Shown here one piece after another: positions 45,882 to 55,254 of a DNA stretch of 64,000 nucleotides. Source of the stretch: Bacteroides sp. CAG:443 (GTDB lineage: Bacteria > Bacteroidota > Bacteroidia > Bacteroidales > Bacteroidaceae); assembly GCA_000432735.1 (NCBI GenBank), contig FR887782.1, positions 17,510 through 81,509 of the forward strand, in the 5' to 3' direction. The notes below the pieces were generated by a model that was given only the letters and a program-made list of their open reading frames with translations, did not search any database and was not told the DNA's origin. The stretch's first letter is position 1. Every line of letters begins with the position of its first letter. Made by a program: the position numbers and the translations under genes.

Positions 45882-45913
45882 TTTGGTTTATAAAATAAAC
45901 TACTTTATATTTG
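45882..45913 (+). promoter_or_regulatory. Promoter of the membrane protein / winged-helix unit
   Basis: TTTG (45882-45885), 20 bp, TATATTTG (45906-45913). Its spacer is occupied from its first base by the dyad GTTTATAAAATAAAC (45886-45900). Transcription would start near 45920, leaving a leader of about 93 nt that carries the second dyad. Confidence 0.7.
45884..45907 (+). promoter_or_regulatory. Operator-like repeat, copy 1 (in promoter spacer)
   Basis: 24-bp sequence beginning TGGTTTATAAAATAAAC and ending TACTTTA, with the inverted repeat GTTTAT-AAA-ATAAAC at 45886-45900. Identical to the second copy at 45967-45990. Placed between the -33 and -7 elements, where a bound dimer would block polymerase. 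Confidence 0.65.
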
Positions 45914-45966
45914 TAAAACAAAAAGAATAGGAATAAACGCGCGGATTTCTATTTTTTTTGTAACTA

Positions 45967-45990
45967 TGGTTTATAAAATAAACTACTTTA
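45967..45990 (+). promoter_or_regulatory. Operator-like repeat, copy 2 (in leader)
   Basis: Exact copy of 45884-45907; dyad at 45969-45983. The copies are 83 bp apart, close to eight helical turns, and this one ends 22 bp before the ATG at 46013. Confidence 0.65.
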
Positions 45991-46012
45991 CTATCTTAAA
46001 ATTCTAAGGAAT

Positions 46013-46633
46013 ATGGAAGAAAAGAAATTTACGGAAAAAGAAAGTCTGGAATTGATTTCCCAGATGATTCAGGTGACGAAGGAAAATCTGGAGCGGGGTA
46101 GCGGCAATGTCTTTCTGGTGTACGGATATGCTGCGGTAGTACTTTCGGTAGTGGTGTATGCAGCCGTGAATCTCACGGGCAGGCCGCTGTGGAATGCCTT
46201 GTGGTTTTTGATGTTTGTTCCCGCCATCGTCATGAAAATACTTCAGGCTCGTAAGAAACCTTCTGTAGTAACGCACATGGATAAGATGATAGCTCATACA
46301 TGGTGCATCGTAGGATCGTTGTTCGGACTGACTGTTGTGGTCATGATACTGATAGGGCTGGTGATTGATTCGTGCCATTTTGGCCTGATGCTCCCGTTGT
46401 GCTTGTTGTATGCCGGTATAGGCACTTCCATTACCGGTCTTATTGTTCGGGTTCCGGCCTTGGTATATTCACCTCTTGTCGCCTTTGTGGTTGCTGTTTA
46501 TATGCTGATGATACTGACCAACGGCGGAAGTGTGGCTCCGGAATGGAATCTTTATTTCGGCTTTTCTTTCTTACTGATGATGGTGATACCGGGACATTTG
46601 TTGAATAAAAAAGCTGCTGCTTATGCTTGCTGA
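46013..46633 (+). CDS. Six-segment membrane protein paired with a winged-helix regulator
   Basis: 206 residues, family not recognised by me. A charged N-terminus (MEEKKFTEKESLELISQMI, helical) is followed by six hydrophobic segments in three close pairs, with a positively charged KILQARKKPS loop after the second. It ends with the 3' part overlapping the next gene by 11 bp, so the two are made together. The membrane partner may sense or respond to the signal that controls the regulator, or may be its target. Both are inference from the gene pairing. Confidence 0.75.
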   Translation: MEEKKFTEKESLELISQMIQVTKENLERGSGNVFLVYGYAAVVLSVVVYAAVNLTGRPLWNALWFLMFVPAIVMKILQARKKPSVVTHMDKMIAHTWCIVGSLFGLTVVVMILIGLVIDSCHFGLMLPLCLLYAGIGTSITGLIVRVPALVYSPLVAFVVAVYMLMILTNGGSVAPEWNLYFGFSFLLMMVIPGHLLNKKAAAYAC

Positions 46634-46907
46634 ACTGGATCCGTTGATACACTCGCAACTGCGCCTGGCAATTATGTCTATCTTGCTCTCGGTGGATGAG
46701 GCCGATTTTGTATACCTGAAGGAGAAGACGGAATCTACTGCTGGCAATCTTAGTGTACAACTTGACAAGTTGAGCAAGGCAGGATATATTCAGGTGGAGA
46801 AAGAGTTTGTGGGGAAGAAAACTCGCACATCGTGCCGGATAACGGAAACGGGAAGAAAAGCGATGGAAGCGTATGTGAAGGCACTGAAGACTTATCTGGA
46901 TTTGTAG
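46623..46907 (+). CDS. Small winged-helix transcriptional regulator (HTH_34 / MarR-like)
   Basis: 94 residues, one winged-helix domain. DPLIHSQLRLAIMSILLS forms the first helices, ADFVYLKEKTESTAGNLSVQLDKLSKAGYI the recognition helix and turn, and VEKEFVGKKTRTSCRITETGRKAMEAYV the wing and last helix. This matches the PF13601 winged-helix DNA-binding family. It has no ligand domain. The likely targets are the two identical dyads in its own promoter region. A terminator-like hairpin follows. Confidence 0.88.
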   Translation: MLAELDPLIHSQLRLAIMSILLSVDEADFVYLKEKTESTAGNLSVQLDKLSKAGYIQVEKEFVGKKTRTSCRITETGRKAMEAYVKALKTYLDL

Positions 46908-46931
46908 GATAAGAGAAATGTGACGAAAAGG

Positions 46932-46978
46932 AGCAATTATTTATATTCGTGTCCGGTAAATCTATATAAATAGTTGCT
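46932..46978 (+). terminator. Hairpin after the winged-helix gene
   Basis: 15-bp stem with one T-G pair (46932-46946 with 46964-46978), 17-base loop; only a short T/G-rich tail follows, so it is a weak terminator or an mRNA-end structure. Confidence 0.5.
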
Positions 46979-47122
46979 TGTTGGTATTGTCCTTGTTGAG
47001 AGACTACATCGTTGAAACTTTTGGATAATTGGTTGTATATCATTGTTCTATGAGAAAATTAAATACTCTTACCAAACAGGATAATTGATTGATAAGCCAA
47101 TCCGTCCTGATCTGTAATAAAA

Positions 47123-47172
47123 AAGGTTCTATCATCCCCTGGCGGGAAAATGATAGAACCTTCTTTTATTTA
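47123..47172 (-). terminator. Terminator of alaS
   Basis: Perfect 13-bp stem (47123-47135 with 47150-47162; AAGGTTCTATCAT arm), 14-base loop, TTTTTTATTA after it on the minus strand. The T-rich plus side (CTTTTATTT) makes it usable in both directions. Confidence 0.88.
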
Positions 47173-47188
47173 TTTCTGTAATCTGCGA

Positions 47189-49807
47189 TTAGAAACCAGC
47201 CAGGCTGACAATCTTGTCGACAGCTGCGTTCAGTCCGTCCGGATTCTTACCGCCGGCAGTTGCAAAATGAGGCTGACCGCCACCGCCACCCTGAATCAGT
47301 TTGGCAGCTTCGCGAACCAGTTGTCCGGCATTCAGTCCGGCCTTAACCTGATCGTCGCTCATGGTTACGGTAAGCAACGGCTTGTTTTCAAATACGCTAC
47401 CGATTACAACGAACAAGTTTTCGGGGAACTGTCCCTTCAACTGGAAGGCAATGTTCTTCACGGCATCAGCAGGCATCGGGAGTACGCTCTTGATGACTTT
47501 CACACCGTTGATTTCTTTTGCACCTTCAATCAGCTTGTTCTTTACAGTAGCTTCTTTTTCTTTCATGAATTCTTCTACCTGTTTCTTCAAGCCGGCATTT
47601 TCTTCGATGTATTTCGAGATGGCAGCTTTCAGGTCGGGAGCGTTGTTGAACAACGATTTCAGGTCGTTGAATGTATCTTGTACGGTATCGAACATTTCTT
47701 CTACCTTGGCACCTGTAACAGCTTCTATACGGCGGACACCGGCAGCTACAGAGCTTTCAGAAAGAATCTTCATCATACCAATCTTTCCGGTAGCCGATAC
47801 GTGAGTACCACCACAGAATTCGATAGACGAACCGAACTGTACGACACGTACTTCATCGCCGTACTTTTCGCCGAACAAGGCAATCGCACCCAGTTCTTTT
47901 GCCTTTTCGATAGGCAGGTTACGGTATTCTGTCAAAGGAATATCTTCGCGGATCTTGGCATTTACCAGATGTTCTACCTCGCGAAGCTGTTCCGGAGTTA
48001 CTTTCTGGAAGTGAGAGAAGTCGAAACGCAATGAATCAGGAGTTACCAAAGAACCCTTCTGTTCTACGTGAGTTCCCAGTACCTGACGCAATGCTTCGTC
48101 CAGCAAGTGTGTACAAGAGTGGTTGGCTGCACAAGCTGCACGCTTGTCAGTATCTACACATGCCATCATCGGAGCATCCAGGTGTTCCGGAAGTTTCTTT
48201 GCAATGTGGATAGGAAGATTGTTTTCTTTCTTGGTATCGATGATGTCGATGGTTTCGAATTCGCTTACCAGTACGCCGGTATCACCTACCTGACCACCAC
48301 TTTCTGCGTAGAACGGAGTTTCGCTCAGTACAATCTGGTAGAGAGTCTGGTTCTTCTGTTTAATCTGACGGTAGCGCAGAATGCTGGTTTCATATTCTGT
48401 ATAGTCGTAACCCACGAAATGAGTTTCGCCTTCCTTCAGGGTAACCCAGTCGCCTGTTTCTACGGCAGCAGCGTTACGTGCACGCTGTTTCTGCTTCTGC
48501 ATTTCAGCTTCGAAGCCTTTTACATCGGCAGTCAGACCGTTTTCACGCAAAATAAGTTCGGTCAGGTCGAACGGGAATCCGAAAGTATCGTACAGTGTAA
48601 ATGCGTCTACACCGCTGATTTCAGTCTTGCCGGCAGCTTTGGCTTCAGCCATTGTCTTATCGAGCAGGCGGATACCGGTTTCCAGAGTGCGGAGGAATGA
48701 TTCTTCTTCTTCCTTCATAACTTTCTCAATCAAGGCCTGCTGAGCTTTCAGTTCAGGATAAGCACCGCCCATATTTTCGATTAGTACCGGAACCAGCTTG
48801 TACATGAAGGCCTGCTTCTGTCCCAGGAAGGTATAAGCGTAGCGAACGGCACGACGCAGGATTCGGCGGATTACGTAACCAGCCTTTGCATTCGATGGCA
48901 GCTGTCCGTCGGTGATAGAGAAGGCGATGGTACGGATGTGGTCGGCTACCACACGCATAGCTACGTCTACTTTTTCGTCTTCACCATACTTCTTGCCCGA
49001 CAAATCGCCGATAGCCTTGATGATAGGCTGGAAAACGTCGGTATCGTAGTTGGATGTCTTGCCCTGCAAGGTACGTACCAGACGTTCGAATCCCATACCG
49101 GTATCGATTACTTTTGCAGGAAGTGGTTCCAGTGTTCCGTCAGCCTTGCGGTTGTACTGCATGAACACCAGGTTCCAGATTTCGATAACCTGCGGATGAT
49201 CTTTGTTAACCAGTTCACGTCCCGGAACAGCAGCCTTTTCTTCTGCCGAACGCGAGTCGATGTGGATTTCAGAACACGGGCCGCAAGGACCTGTATCACC
49301 CATTTCCCAGAAGTTATCGTGCTTGTTGCCGTTGATGATATGATCTTCGGGGAAATACTGAGCCCAGTATCCGGCAGCTTCATCGTCGCGGGCAAGTCCT
49401 TCCTCAGGGCTTCCTTCGAATACGGTTACATACAAATCTTTCGGATCGAGTTTCAATACCTTTACCAGATATTCGTATGCCCATCCGATAACTTCTTTCT
49501 TGAAGTAGTCGCCGAAAGACCAGTTACCCAGCATTTCGAACATGGTATGATGGTATGTATCGTGACCTACTTCTTCCAGGTCGTTATGTTTTCCACTCAC
49601 ACGCAAGCACTTCTGTGAGTCGGTTACACGTTTGTATTTCGCAGGATGATTGCCCAGAATAATATCTTTAAACTGGTTCATACCTGCATTGGTGAACATC
49701 AATGTCGGGTCGTCTTTGATGACCATCGGTGCTGAAGGCACGATCTGATGTCCTTTCGACTCAAAGAATTTTACAAATGAGTCGCGGATTTCGTTTGCTG
49801 TCAACAT
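47189..49807 (-). CDS. alaS: Alanyl-tRNA synthetase
   Basis: 872 residues, full length. Class II aminoacylation domain at the N-terminus ([14 protein letters not shown], then [13 protein letters not shown]), tRNA-recognition region, the editing domain with zinc motif NHSCTHLL and CGGTHV, and a C-terminal DHHA1 domain with the glycine-rich [17 protein letters not shown]. Divergent from the M23 peptidase gene across a 134-bp region with facing promoters. Confidence 0.97.
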   Translation of the reverse strand: MLTANEIRDSFVKFFESKGHQIVPSAPMVIKDDPTLMFTNAGMNQFKDIILGNHPAKYKRVTDSQKCLRVSGKHNDLEEVGHDTYHHTMFEMLGNWSFGDYFKKEVIGWAYEYLVKVLKLDPKDLYVTVFEGSPEEGLARDDEAAGYWAQYFPEDHIINGNKHDNFWEMGDTGPCGPCSEIHIDSRSAEEKAAVPGRELVNKDHPQVIEIWNLVFMQYNRKADGTLEPLPAKVIDTGMGFERLVRTLQGKTSNYDTDVFQPIIKAIGDLSGKKYGEDEKVDVAMRVVADHIRTIAFSITDGQLPSNAKAGYVIRRILRRAVRYAYTFLGQKQAFMYKLVPVLIENMGGAYPELKAQQALIEKVMKEEEESFLRTLETGIRLLDKTMAEAKAAGKTEISGVDAFTLYDTFGFPFDLTELILRENGLTADVKGFEAEMQKQKQRARNAAAVETGDWVTLKEGETHFVGYDYTEYETSILRYRQIKQKNQTLYQIVLSETPFYAESGGQVGDTGVLVSEFETIDIIDTKKENNLPIHIAKKLPEHLDAPMMACVDTDKRAACAANHSCTHLLDEALRQVLGTHVEQKGSLVTPDSLRFDFSHFQKVTPEQLREVEHLVNAKIREDIPLTEYRNLPIEKAKELGAIALFGEKYGDEVRVVQFGSSIEFCGGTHVSATGKIGMMKILSESSVAAGVRRIEAVTGAKVEEMFDTVQDTFNDLKSLFNNAPDLKAAISKYIEENAGLKKQVEEFMKEKEATVKNKLIEGAKEINGVKVIKSVLPMPADAVKNIAFQLKGQFPENLFVVIGSVFENKPLLTVTMSDDQVKAGLNAGQLVREAAKLIQGGGGGQPHFATAGGKNPDGLNAAVDKIVSLAGF

Positions 49808-49847
49808 AATGCTTATAATATCTTGTAGTTAATATTCTCAAAATTGA

Positions 49848-49878
49848 TTTGCAAAGATAATCGGTTTTATTATTTTTG
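49848..49878 (+). promoter_or_regulatory. Promoter of the M23 peptidase gene, overlapping the alaS -7 element
   Basis: Plus strand TTTG (49848-49851), 19 bp, TATTTTTG (49871-49878). The minus-strand alaS -7 element TATCTTTG sits in its spacer at 49852-49859. The arrangement matches that of the ppk promoter region. Confidence 0.7.
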
Positions 49879-49941
49879 TCCGTATGTTTGATGCAAAAAC
49901 TTGATGTGTTGCGTCTTAAATTTTTTCAAAACAAGATTTGA

Positions 49942-50910
49942 ATGCGGAAAGTCTATTATATTTATAATCCGAAAACGCGTACATACGACCGTATTTATCC
50001 CACTATGCGCCAGCGGGCGATGAGCTACCTGAGGCGTTTGTTTGTGGGGATGGGACTGGGCGCCGGATGCTTTATCATCTTGTTGCTTATCTTCGGTTCT
50101 CCTTCGGAAAAGGATCTTCGTGTGGAAAATTCGCGTTTGCTTTCACAGTATCATATTTTGTCTACCCGTCTGGATGAGGCGCTTGACGTAATGCAGCAGC
50201 TTCAGCAGCGTGACGACAACCTTTACCGGGTGATCATGCAGGCAGATCCTGTAGCGGATGCCTTGCGTTCTGCCAGTTATGGCAAGACGAATCGTTACGA
50301 GGACCTGATGGATATGGCAAATGCAAAGTTGGTTGTGAATACTACTCAGAAGATGGACTTGCTTTCACGCCAGATATATATGCAGTCGAAATCGTTTGAT
50401 GAGGTGGTGGACTTGTGCAAGAAACAGGATGATATGCTGGCGTGTATTCCTGCCATCCAGCCGGTTGCCAATAAAGATTTGAAGCAGACGGCATCGGGAT
50501 ATGGAAATCGTATCGATCCTATTTATAAAACAGTGAAGTTTCATGCGGGCATGGACTTCTCTGCCAACGTAGGTACGCCGGTGTATGCCACGGGAAACGG
50601 TACGGTGCAGAAGGCAGGCTGGGAAGGATTGTACGGCAACTGTATCGTGATAAATCATGGTTTTGGCTATGTAACCCGTTATGCTCATCTAAGTAAGATT
50701 GATGTAAGAGTAGGACAGAAGGTCGTACGTGGAGAAACGATAGGTAAAGTAGGAACTACAGGGAAGAGTACCGGACCGCATTTGCACTACGAGGTTCATC
50801 TGAAAGGGCAGATCATGAATCCGGTGAACTATTATTTCATGGATCTAGATGCGGATGATTATGATAAGATGATTCAGATTGCCGCCAATCACGGTAAGGT
50901 ATTTGATTAA
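49942..50910 (+). CDS. M23 family metallopeptidase, membrane-anchored
   Basis: 322 residues. One membrane segment (about 32-55, VGMGLGAGCFIILLLIFG) follows a basic N-terminus; a coiled-coil stretch (about 60-110) leads to the C-terminal LytM domain with zinc ligands in HAGMDFSA and the catalytic HLHYEV. It probably cuts peptidoglycan cross-links, or regulates an amidase, in the periplasm. Followed at 25 bp by the MerR gene. Confidence 0.92.
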   Translation: MRKVYYIYNPKTRTYDRIYPTMRQRAMSYLRRLFVGMGLGAGCFIILLLIFGSPSEKDLRVENSRLLSQYHILSTRLDEALDVMQQLQQRDDNLYRVIMQADPVADALRSASYGKTNRYEDLMDMANAKLVVNTTQKMDLLSRQIYMQSKSFDEVVDLCKKQDDMLACIPAIQPVANKDLKQTASGYGNRIDPIYKTVKFHAGMDFSANVGTPVYATGNGTVQKAGWEGLYGNCIVINHGFGYVTRYAHLSKIDVRVGQKVVRGETIGKVGTTGKSTGPHLHYEVHLKGQIMNPVNYYFMDLDADDYDKMIQIAANHGKVFD

Positions 50911-50935
50911 TGTTGTAGATAAAAAAGAACAAATC

Positions 50936-51283
50936 ATGGCTTTAAAGACTGATAAGGGACTGAAATTATATTATTCCATTCGTGAGGTAGCGGAAATGTT
51001 TGATGTCAACGAATCGCTTTTACGCTATTGGGAGAAAGAGTTTCCTATGATTGCTCCCAAGAAAGCAGGAGGGAATATCCGCCAATATACAAAGGAAGAT
51101 ATCGAGAACATTCGTCTGGTGTATCACTTGGTAAAGGAAAAGGGTATGACACTTGCCGGAGCTAAGCAGCGCTTGAAACAGAATAAGGAGGGGGTTCGCG
51201 ATACGGCTGAAATTATTGACCGCTTGCGTCGTATCAGAGAAGACTTGCTCAGTATGCGGAAAGAACTGGATTATCTTACCTGA
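50936..51283 (+). CDS. MerR-family transcriptional regulator
   Basis: 115 residues from ATG 50936 (MALKTDKGLKLYYSI). Winged-helix MerR domain: YYSIREVAEMFDVNESLLRYWEKEF, then GNIRQYTKEDIENIRLVYHLVKEKG, and a dimerisation helix. No metal-binding Cys or ligand domain, like the CarA/MlrA-type short members. The longer frame from 50879 overlaps the M23 gene and is not needed. Target unknown; probably made with the peptidase. Confidence 0.9.
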   Translation: MALKTDKGLKLYYSIREVAEMFDVNESLLRYWEKEFPMIAPKKAGGNIRQYTKEDIENIRLVYHLVKEKGMTLAGAKQRLKQNKEGVRDTAEIIDRLRRIREDLLSMRKELDYLT

Positions 51284-51431
51284 CACTGCCGGTATAAGTT
51301 GCTTTTGTTTGTAAGATGGATATTATTTGTAAGTCGCAAATAATCCTTTAGGTATTGTTTGCCTAACCCTATCCAGCTGAATCTGGATGAAATATTGTTT
51401 CCGATTGGTACAAACGAATGCGTATTGCTAA

Positions 51432-51478
51432 AAATGGCATATAAAAAGAATGGTTGATTCTCTTTTTATATGCCATTT
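51432..51478. terminator. Bidirectional terminator between the MerR gene and relA/spoT
   Basis: Perfect 18-bp stem (51432-51449 with 51461-51478; ATGGCATATAAAAAGA arm) with an 11-base loop. A/T-rich ends serve both strands. The rest of 51284-51538 shows nothing else. Confidence 0.88.
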
Positions 51479-51538
51479 CTTATGTTTTGTTGGAGCTGTT
51501 TCAATCGATTATAACCAATAGCTGAAGTTGTATATTCT

Positions 51539-53812
51539 TTAATCGGCTATCGTATCTTCGAAATTTTCAATACGAGTTACTTTCTTTATCTGTTCTATCT
51601 TTTTCAGATTGGTACAAATGGTGTTTACATCATCCACATCATGTACATAAAGTTGTATACGTCCTTCGAAGATACCGTCGTTCGATTCAATATTCAACTT
51701 ATGGATGTTCACATTGAGTTGCTGTGAAATGATTTGTGTCACCTGATTTAATACTCCAATACCGTCAATTCCTTTGATATAGACGTTGACAGGGAAGTTC
51801 AGTGCCTTGCCCGTTTCCCATTCCACGGCGAGCAACCGGTTACCGAAGCTGGTCTTCAGTTGGGCTGCTATCGGACACTGGCGTTTGTGAATGACGATAC
51901 GGTTATTGTCGTCGATGTAACCAAGTACATCGTCGCCCGGGATAGGCTTACAGCAATCGGCAAGAATATAGTTCTTTTGAATAGCATCGGGAGTGAGCTT
52001 GATGATTTTCTTCTTGTCGATGTTCAGGGTAGCCTGTTCTGTCTGCTTCTCTTCCTGTTTGTTTTTGTTGTTTCCTCCGAAAGCAAAGCTGATATACTTT
52101 TTCCAGTTGGTTGGCGACGGCTTTTCCTTCAGTTCGTTTTTGTCGGCTTCGCCCAGCGTGAAAACTCCCTGACCGATGTTCTGAGTCAGTTCGTCGTAAT
52201 TCTTTACATGATGCAGGTTGCAGAGCTTTTTGATATTCTCATCGCTGGCAGGCAGATTCTCCTGATTAAAGAAATCGGTAAGCATGTCTTCACCTTTCTG
52301 CTGCATCTCCTTCTTTTCACGCTTCAGGATAGCCAGTATTTTAGCTTTGGCTTTGGCGGTAGTAGCAAAATTAATCCACGAAGGCTGTACCTTCTGCGAC
52401 TTGGATGTAAGAATCTCTACCTGATCACCGCTTTGCAGTTTGTGGCTTAGCGGAACCAGTTTATGATTGACTTTTGCTCCGATACAGTGGCTCCCCAGGA
52501 ATGTATGGATAGAAAAGGCAAAATCGAGTGCCGTACAGTTTTGTGGCATGGTCTTGATTTCCCCTTTCGGTGTGAAGACAAATATCTCGGATGCAAACAA
52601 GTTCAGTTTGATGGTATCGAGGAAATCGAGCGCATCCGGCTGCGGATCGTCCAAAATTTCCTTAATGGTTTTCAGCCATTTACTCAGTTCGCCTTCATCT
52701 TCGCTGCCTCCTCCTTCTTTATATTTCCAGTGAGCGGCAAATCCCTGTTCGGCGACGTCGTTCATACGTTCGCTTCTTATCTGTACTTCAATCCATTGTC
52801 CCTTGTTGCTCATCAGTGTGACGTGCAGTGCCTGATAGCCGTTGGCTTTCGGGTGACTTACCCAGTCGCGCAGACGGTCGGGGTGCGGTTTGTATATTTT
52901 CGAGATAGCTACATAGATATCGAAGCAATCATTCAGTTCCTCTTCCTCATTTCGTGGAGTAAAGATGATACGTACGGCAAGAATATCATAAATCTCTTCG
53001 AACGTGATATGCTTGGTCTGCATCTTGTTCCAGATGGAATAAGGCGATTTTACACGTGCCAGGATACGATAAGGAATACCCATTTTATCCAGTTGTGCAC
53101 GGATAGGAGCTGTAAATTCGGTGAAAACACTTTCACGCTCTGCCTGAGTAGCCTGTAATTTGTCTTGTATTTCTTTGTAGGTTTCCGGATGCTCGTATTT
53201 GAAACTCAGGTCTTCCAGTTCGGTCTTGATACGGTTCAGCCCCAGACGGTTGGCCAGAGGAGCATAGATATAAAGGGTTTCACCTGCAATTTTATACTGT
53301 TTGCTGGGGAGCATGGAGCCGAGTGTACGCATGTTGTGCAGGCGGTCGGCTATCTTTATCAGGATAACCCGGATGTCATCGTTCATTGTGAGCAAGAGCT
53401 TCTTGAAGTTCTCTGCCTGCGCGGAGGCGCGGTCGCCGAAGATACCTCCGGAGATTTTTGTCAGCCCGTCGACGATTTGTGCTATTTTCGGGCCGAACAG
53501 ATTTTCAATATCTTCTACTGTATAGTCCGTATCTTCTACCACGTCGTGCAGTAAAGCCGAACAGATGGAAGTCGATCCCAAGCCTATTTCTACGCACGCA
53601 ATACGTGCTACGGCAATAGGATGCAGTATATAGGGTTCACCCGAACGACGTCGGACACCTTTATGTGCTTGCTTGGCAAAATTAAAAGCTTTCGTGATTA
53701 TTTCTACTTTTTTGCGGTGCTTGCTTTCCAGGTATCGATCTAAAAGTTCTTGAAAGGCATCATTTATCTGCTTTTCATCGGTTTGCTCTTGTGTAAGTTT
53801 ATCATCCGTCAT
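51539..53812 (-). CDS. rel: RelA/SpoT-type (p)ppGpp synthetase/hydrolase
   Basis: 757 residues. HD hydrolase domain with intact SALLHDVVEDTDYT (about 85-100), synthetase domain (RLRDWVSHPKANGYQALHVTL), TGS domain (EIFVFTPKGEIKTMP), and a C-terminal ACT domain (VNVYIKGIDGIGVLNQVTQI). Both enzymatic halves look active, so it is a bifunctional long Rel. It makes and removes the stringent-response alarmone. Own promoter; mltD lies downstream of an intervening terminator in the opposite sense of flow. Confidence 0.95.
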   Translation of the reverse strand: MTDDKLTQEQTDEKQINDAFQELLDRYLESKHRKKVEIITKAFNFAKQAHKGVRRRSGEPYILHPIAVARIACVEIGLGSTSICSALLHDVVEDTDYTVEDIENLFGPKIAQIVDGLTKISGGIFGDRASAQAENFKKLLLTMNDDIRVILIKIADRLHNMRTLGSMLPSKQYKIAGETLYIYAPLANRLGLNRIKTELEDLSFKYEHPETYKEIQDKLQATQAERESVFTEFTAPIRAQLDKMGIPYRILARVKSPYSIWNKMQTKHITFEEIYDILAVRIIFTPRNEEEELNDCFDIYVAISKIYKPHPDRLRDWVSHPKANGYQALHVTLMSNKGQWIEVQIRSERMNDVAEQGFAAHWKYKEGGGSEDEGELSKWLKTIKEILDDPQPDALDFLDTIKLNLFASEIFVFTPKGEIKTMPQNCTALDFAFSIHTFLGSHCIGAKVNHKLVPLSHKLQSGDQVEILTSKSQKVQPSWINFATTAKAKAKILAILKREKKEMQQKGEDMLTDFFNQENLPASDENIKKLCNLHHVKNYDELTQNIGQGVFTLGEADKNELKEKPSPTNWKKYISFAFGGNNKNKQEEKQTEQATLNIDKKKIIKLTPDAIQKNYILADCCKPIPGDDVLGYIDDNNRIVIHKRQCPIAAQLKTSFGNRLLAVEWETGKALNFPVNVYIKGIDGIGVLNQVTQIISQQLNVNIHKLNIESNDGIFEGRIQLYVHDVDDVNTICTNLKKIEQIKKVTRIENFEDTIAD

Positions 53813-53836
53813 TATATTCCTCCCTTAATATAATTG

Positions 53837-53866
53837 CAAAAATAAAGAAAATAAAGAATTTTACAA
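53837..53866 (-). promoter_or_regulatory. Promoter of rel
   Basis: Minus strand TTG (53864-53866), 19 bp, TATTTTTG (53837-53844): full match. Leader about 20 nt. Confidence 0.65.
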
Positions 53867-53921
53867 GTAGAATCAAGTTTTTTCTTAGGGTCTTGTTTGA
53901 AAAGTTAAGCCTGAAAACAAA

Positions 53922-53962
53922 AAAAGCTCTCGGCTAGTCTTTGTGGATAACCGAGAGCTTTT
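53922..53962 (-). terminator. Terminator of the parA-mltD operon
   Basis: 12-bp perfect stem AAAAGCTCTCGG/CCGAGAGCTTTT (53922-53933 with 53951-53962), then TTTGTTTTC on the minus strand. It separates mltD from rel. Confidence 0.9.
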
Positions 53963-53991
53963 TATGAGATTATGGGTGTAAAATATGAGGT

Positions 53992-55251
53992 TTATCGGAT
54001 ACGTAATGATCGTCCGGCGCGAATGCTGCTGCCTTTTATTCCGTTCAACCGGCGTAACTGTGCTACGCTTACGCCGTATTTGGCTGCAATACCTCCCAGA
54101 GTTTCACCGTTTCTGATTCTGTGGTAGACGGCTTTTCCCGATTTGGCAGACGATTTAACGGAGGCAACTTCTACTTTACTGCGTCGAGTTTGGTAGACTT
54201 CCGGTTTGTAATTGTATATGCTGTCTTCGTTATCGATAAAGCAGCTCATCATTTTGTTGGAGAGACGTAAAGCATAAGGCTTTTCATTTCCGGGAATGAT
54301 GTCTTTTTTAAACTCCGGATTCAGTGCACGAAGTTCGTCAATATTCGTATTACATACTGCGGCAATCTGCTGAAGATTCAACGGACGCGATATGTGAATG
54401 GTATCAGTTCCTTCCGGCATTTTCATTTCCAATGGGCTGATATTGTGTTCACAATAGTACGTCATAATGTAGTTTGCAGCGATAAATGCCGGTACGTATC
54501 CTCTGGTTTCTTTGGGAAGATAATTGTACAGTTTCCAGAAATCCTTTTCTCCATCGGCACGGCGGATGGCTTTGTTTATTGTACCCGGACCGCAATTATA
54601 GGCAGCAAGTACCAGATTCCAGTCGTGATAAATGTCGTACAAGTCTTTCAGATAGCGTGCAGCAGCGCGAGTCGACTTGATCGGGTCACGGCGTTCGTCT
54701 ATCAGGCTGGTTACTTGCAGGCCATAGATTTTACCCGTTGCCAGCATGAACTGCCATAAGCCCACAGCTCCCTGACGAGAAGTGGCCATCGGATTCAGAG
54801 CCGATTCGATGACAGGAAGATACTTCAGCTCCAGCGGAAGGTCGTACAAATCGAGTGCTTCTTCGAATATAGGCATGTAAAAATTGTTGGCACTCAGCAT
54901 GAATGCAACCTTCTGACGTAAGCGGGTAGCATACATGTCGATAAATTTTCGTACCACTTCGTTGTACGGCATTTCGATGATAGCCGGAATACGTTGCAAC
55001 CGGTCGATATAGATAGAGTCGCTGACTTCTGGATTAGCGGAAGTTGCGGTACAGTTTTCTCCCAAATTGATATAGTTTTTCGAAATCCAGTCCAGATACA
55101 GACTGTCTGTTTCGGAAAGCATACCTTCGGGCAAGTCGAAACTCTCTTCTACGCCAGAGCTTGAACGGACAACAATGCTCTGTTCCGTTTTTTGGGCAAA
55201 GAGATTCGAAAAGCTAAGGAAGGCAAGTATGCCAATACATAGTTTCTTCAT
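53992..55251 (-). CDS. mltD: MltD-like lytic transglycosylase with LysM
   Basis: 419 residues with a signal peptide (MKKLCIGILAFLSFSNLFAQ). Family 1 SLT domain: catalytic Glu in LPVIESALNP, then GAVGLWQFMLATGKIYGL and AAYNCGPGTINKAI; a central MltD-type linker follows, and one C-terminal LysM (HRIRNGETLGGIAAKYG... NGI). It cleaves glycan strands of peptidoglycan. No lipobox Cys, unlike E. coli MltD. 3 bp after the DUF5683 gene. Confidence 0.94.
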   Translation of the reverse strand: MKKLCIGILAFLSFSNLFAQKTEQSIVVRSSSGVEESFDLPEGMLSETDSLYLDWISKNYINLGENCTATSANPEVSDSIYIDRLQRIPAIIEMPYNEVVRKFIDMYATRLRQKVAFMLSANNFYMPIFEEALDLYDLPLELKYLPVIESALNPMATSRQGAVGLWQFMLATGKIYGLQVTSLIDERRDPIKSTRAAARYLKDLYDIYHDWNLVLAAYNCGPGTINKAIRRADGEKDFWKLYNYLPKETRGYVPAFIAANYIMTYYCEHNISPLEMKMPEGTDTIHISRPLNLQQIAAVCNTNIDELRALNPEFKKDIIPGNEKPYALRLSNKMMSCFIDNEDSIYNYKPEVYQTRRSKVEVASVKSSAKSGKAVYHRIRNGETLGGIAAKYGVSVAQLRRLNGIKGSSIRAGRSLRIR

Positions 55252-55254
55252 ATT

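Noticed and set aside
53881..53991. Riboswitch or leader for rel
   Set aside because: The hairpin here points toward termination of mltD on the minus strand, and the rel promoter lies downstream of it with only about 20 nt of leader.
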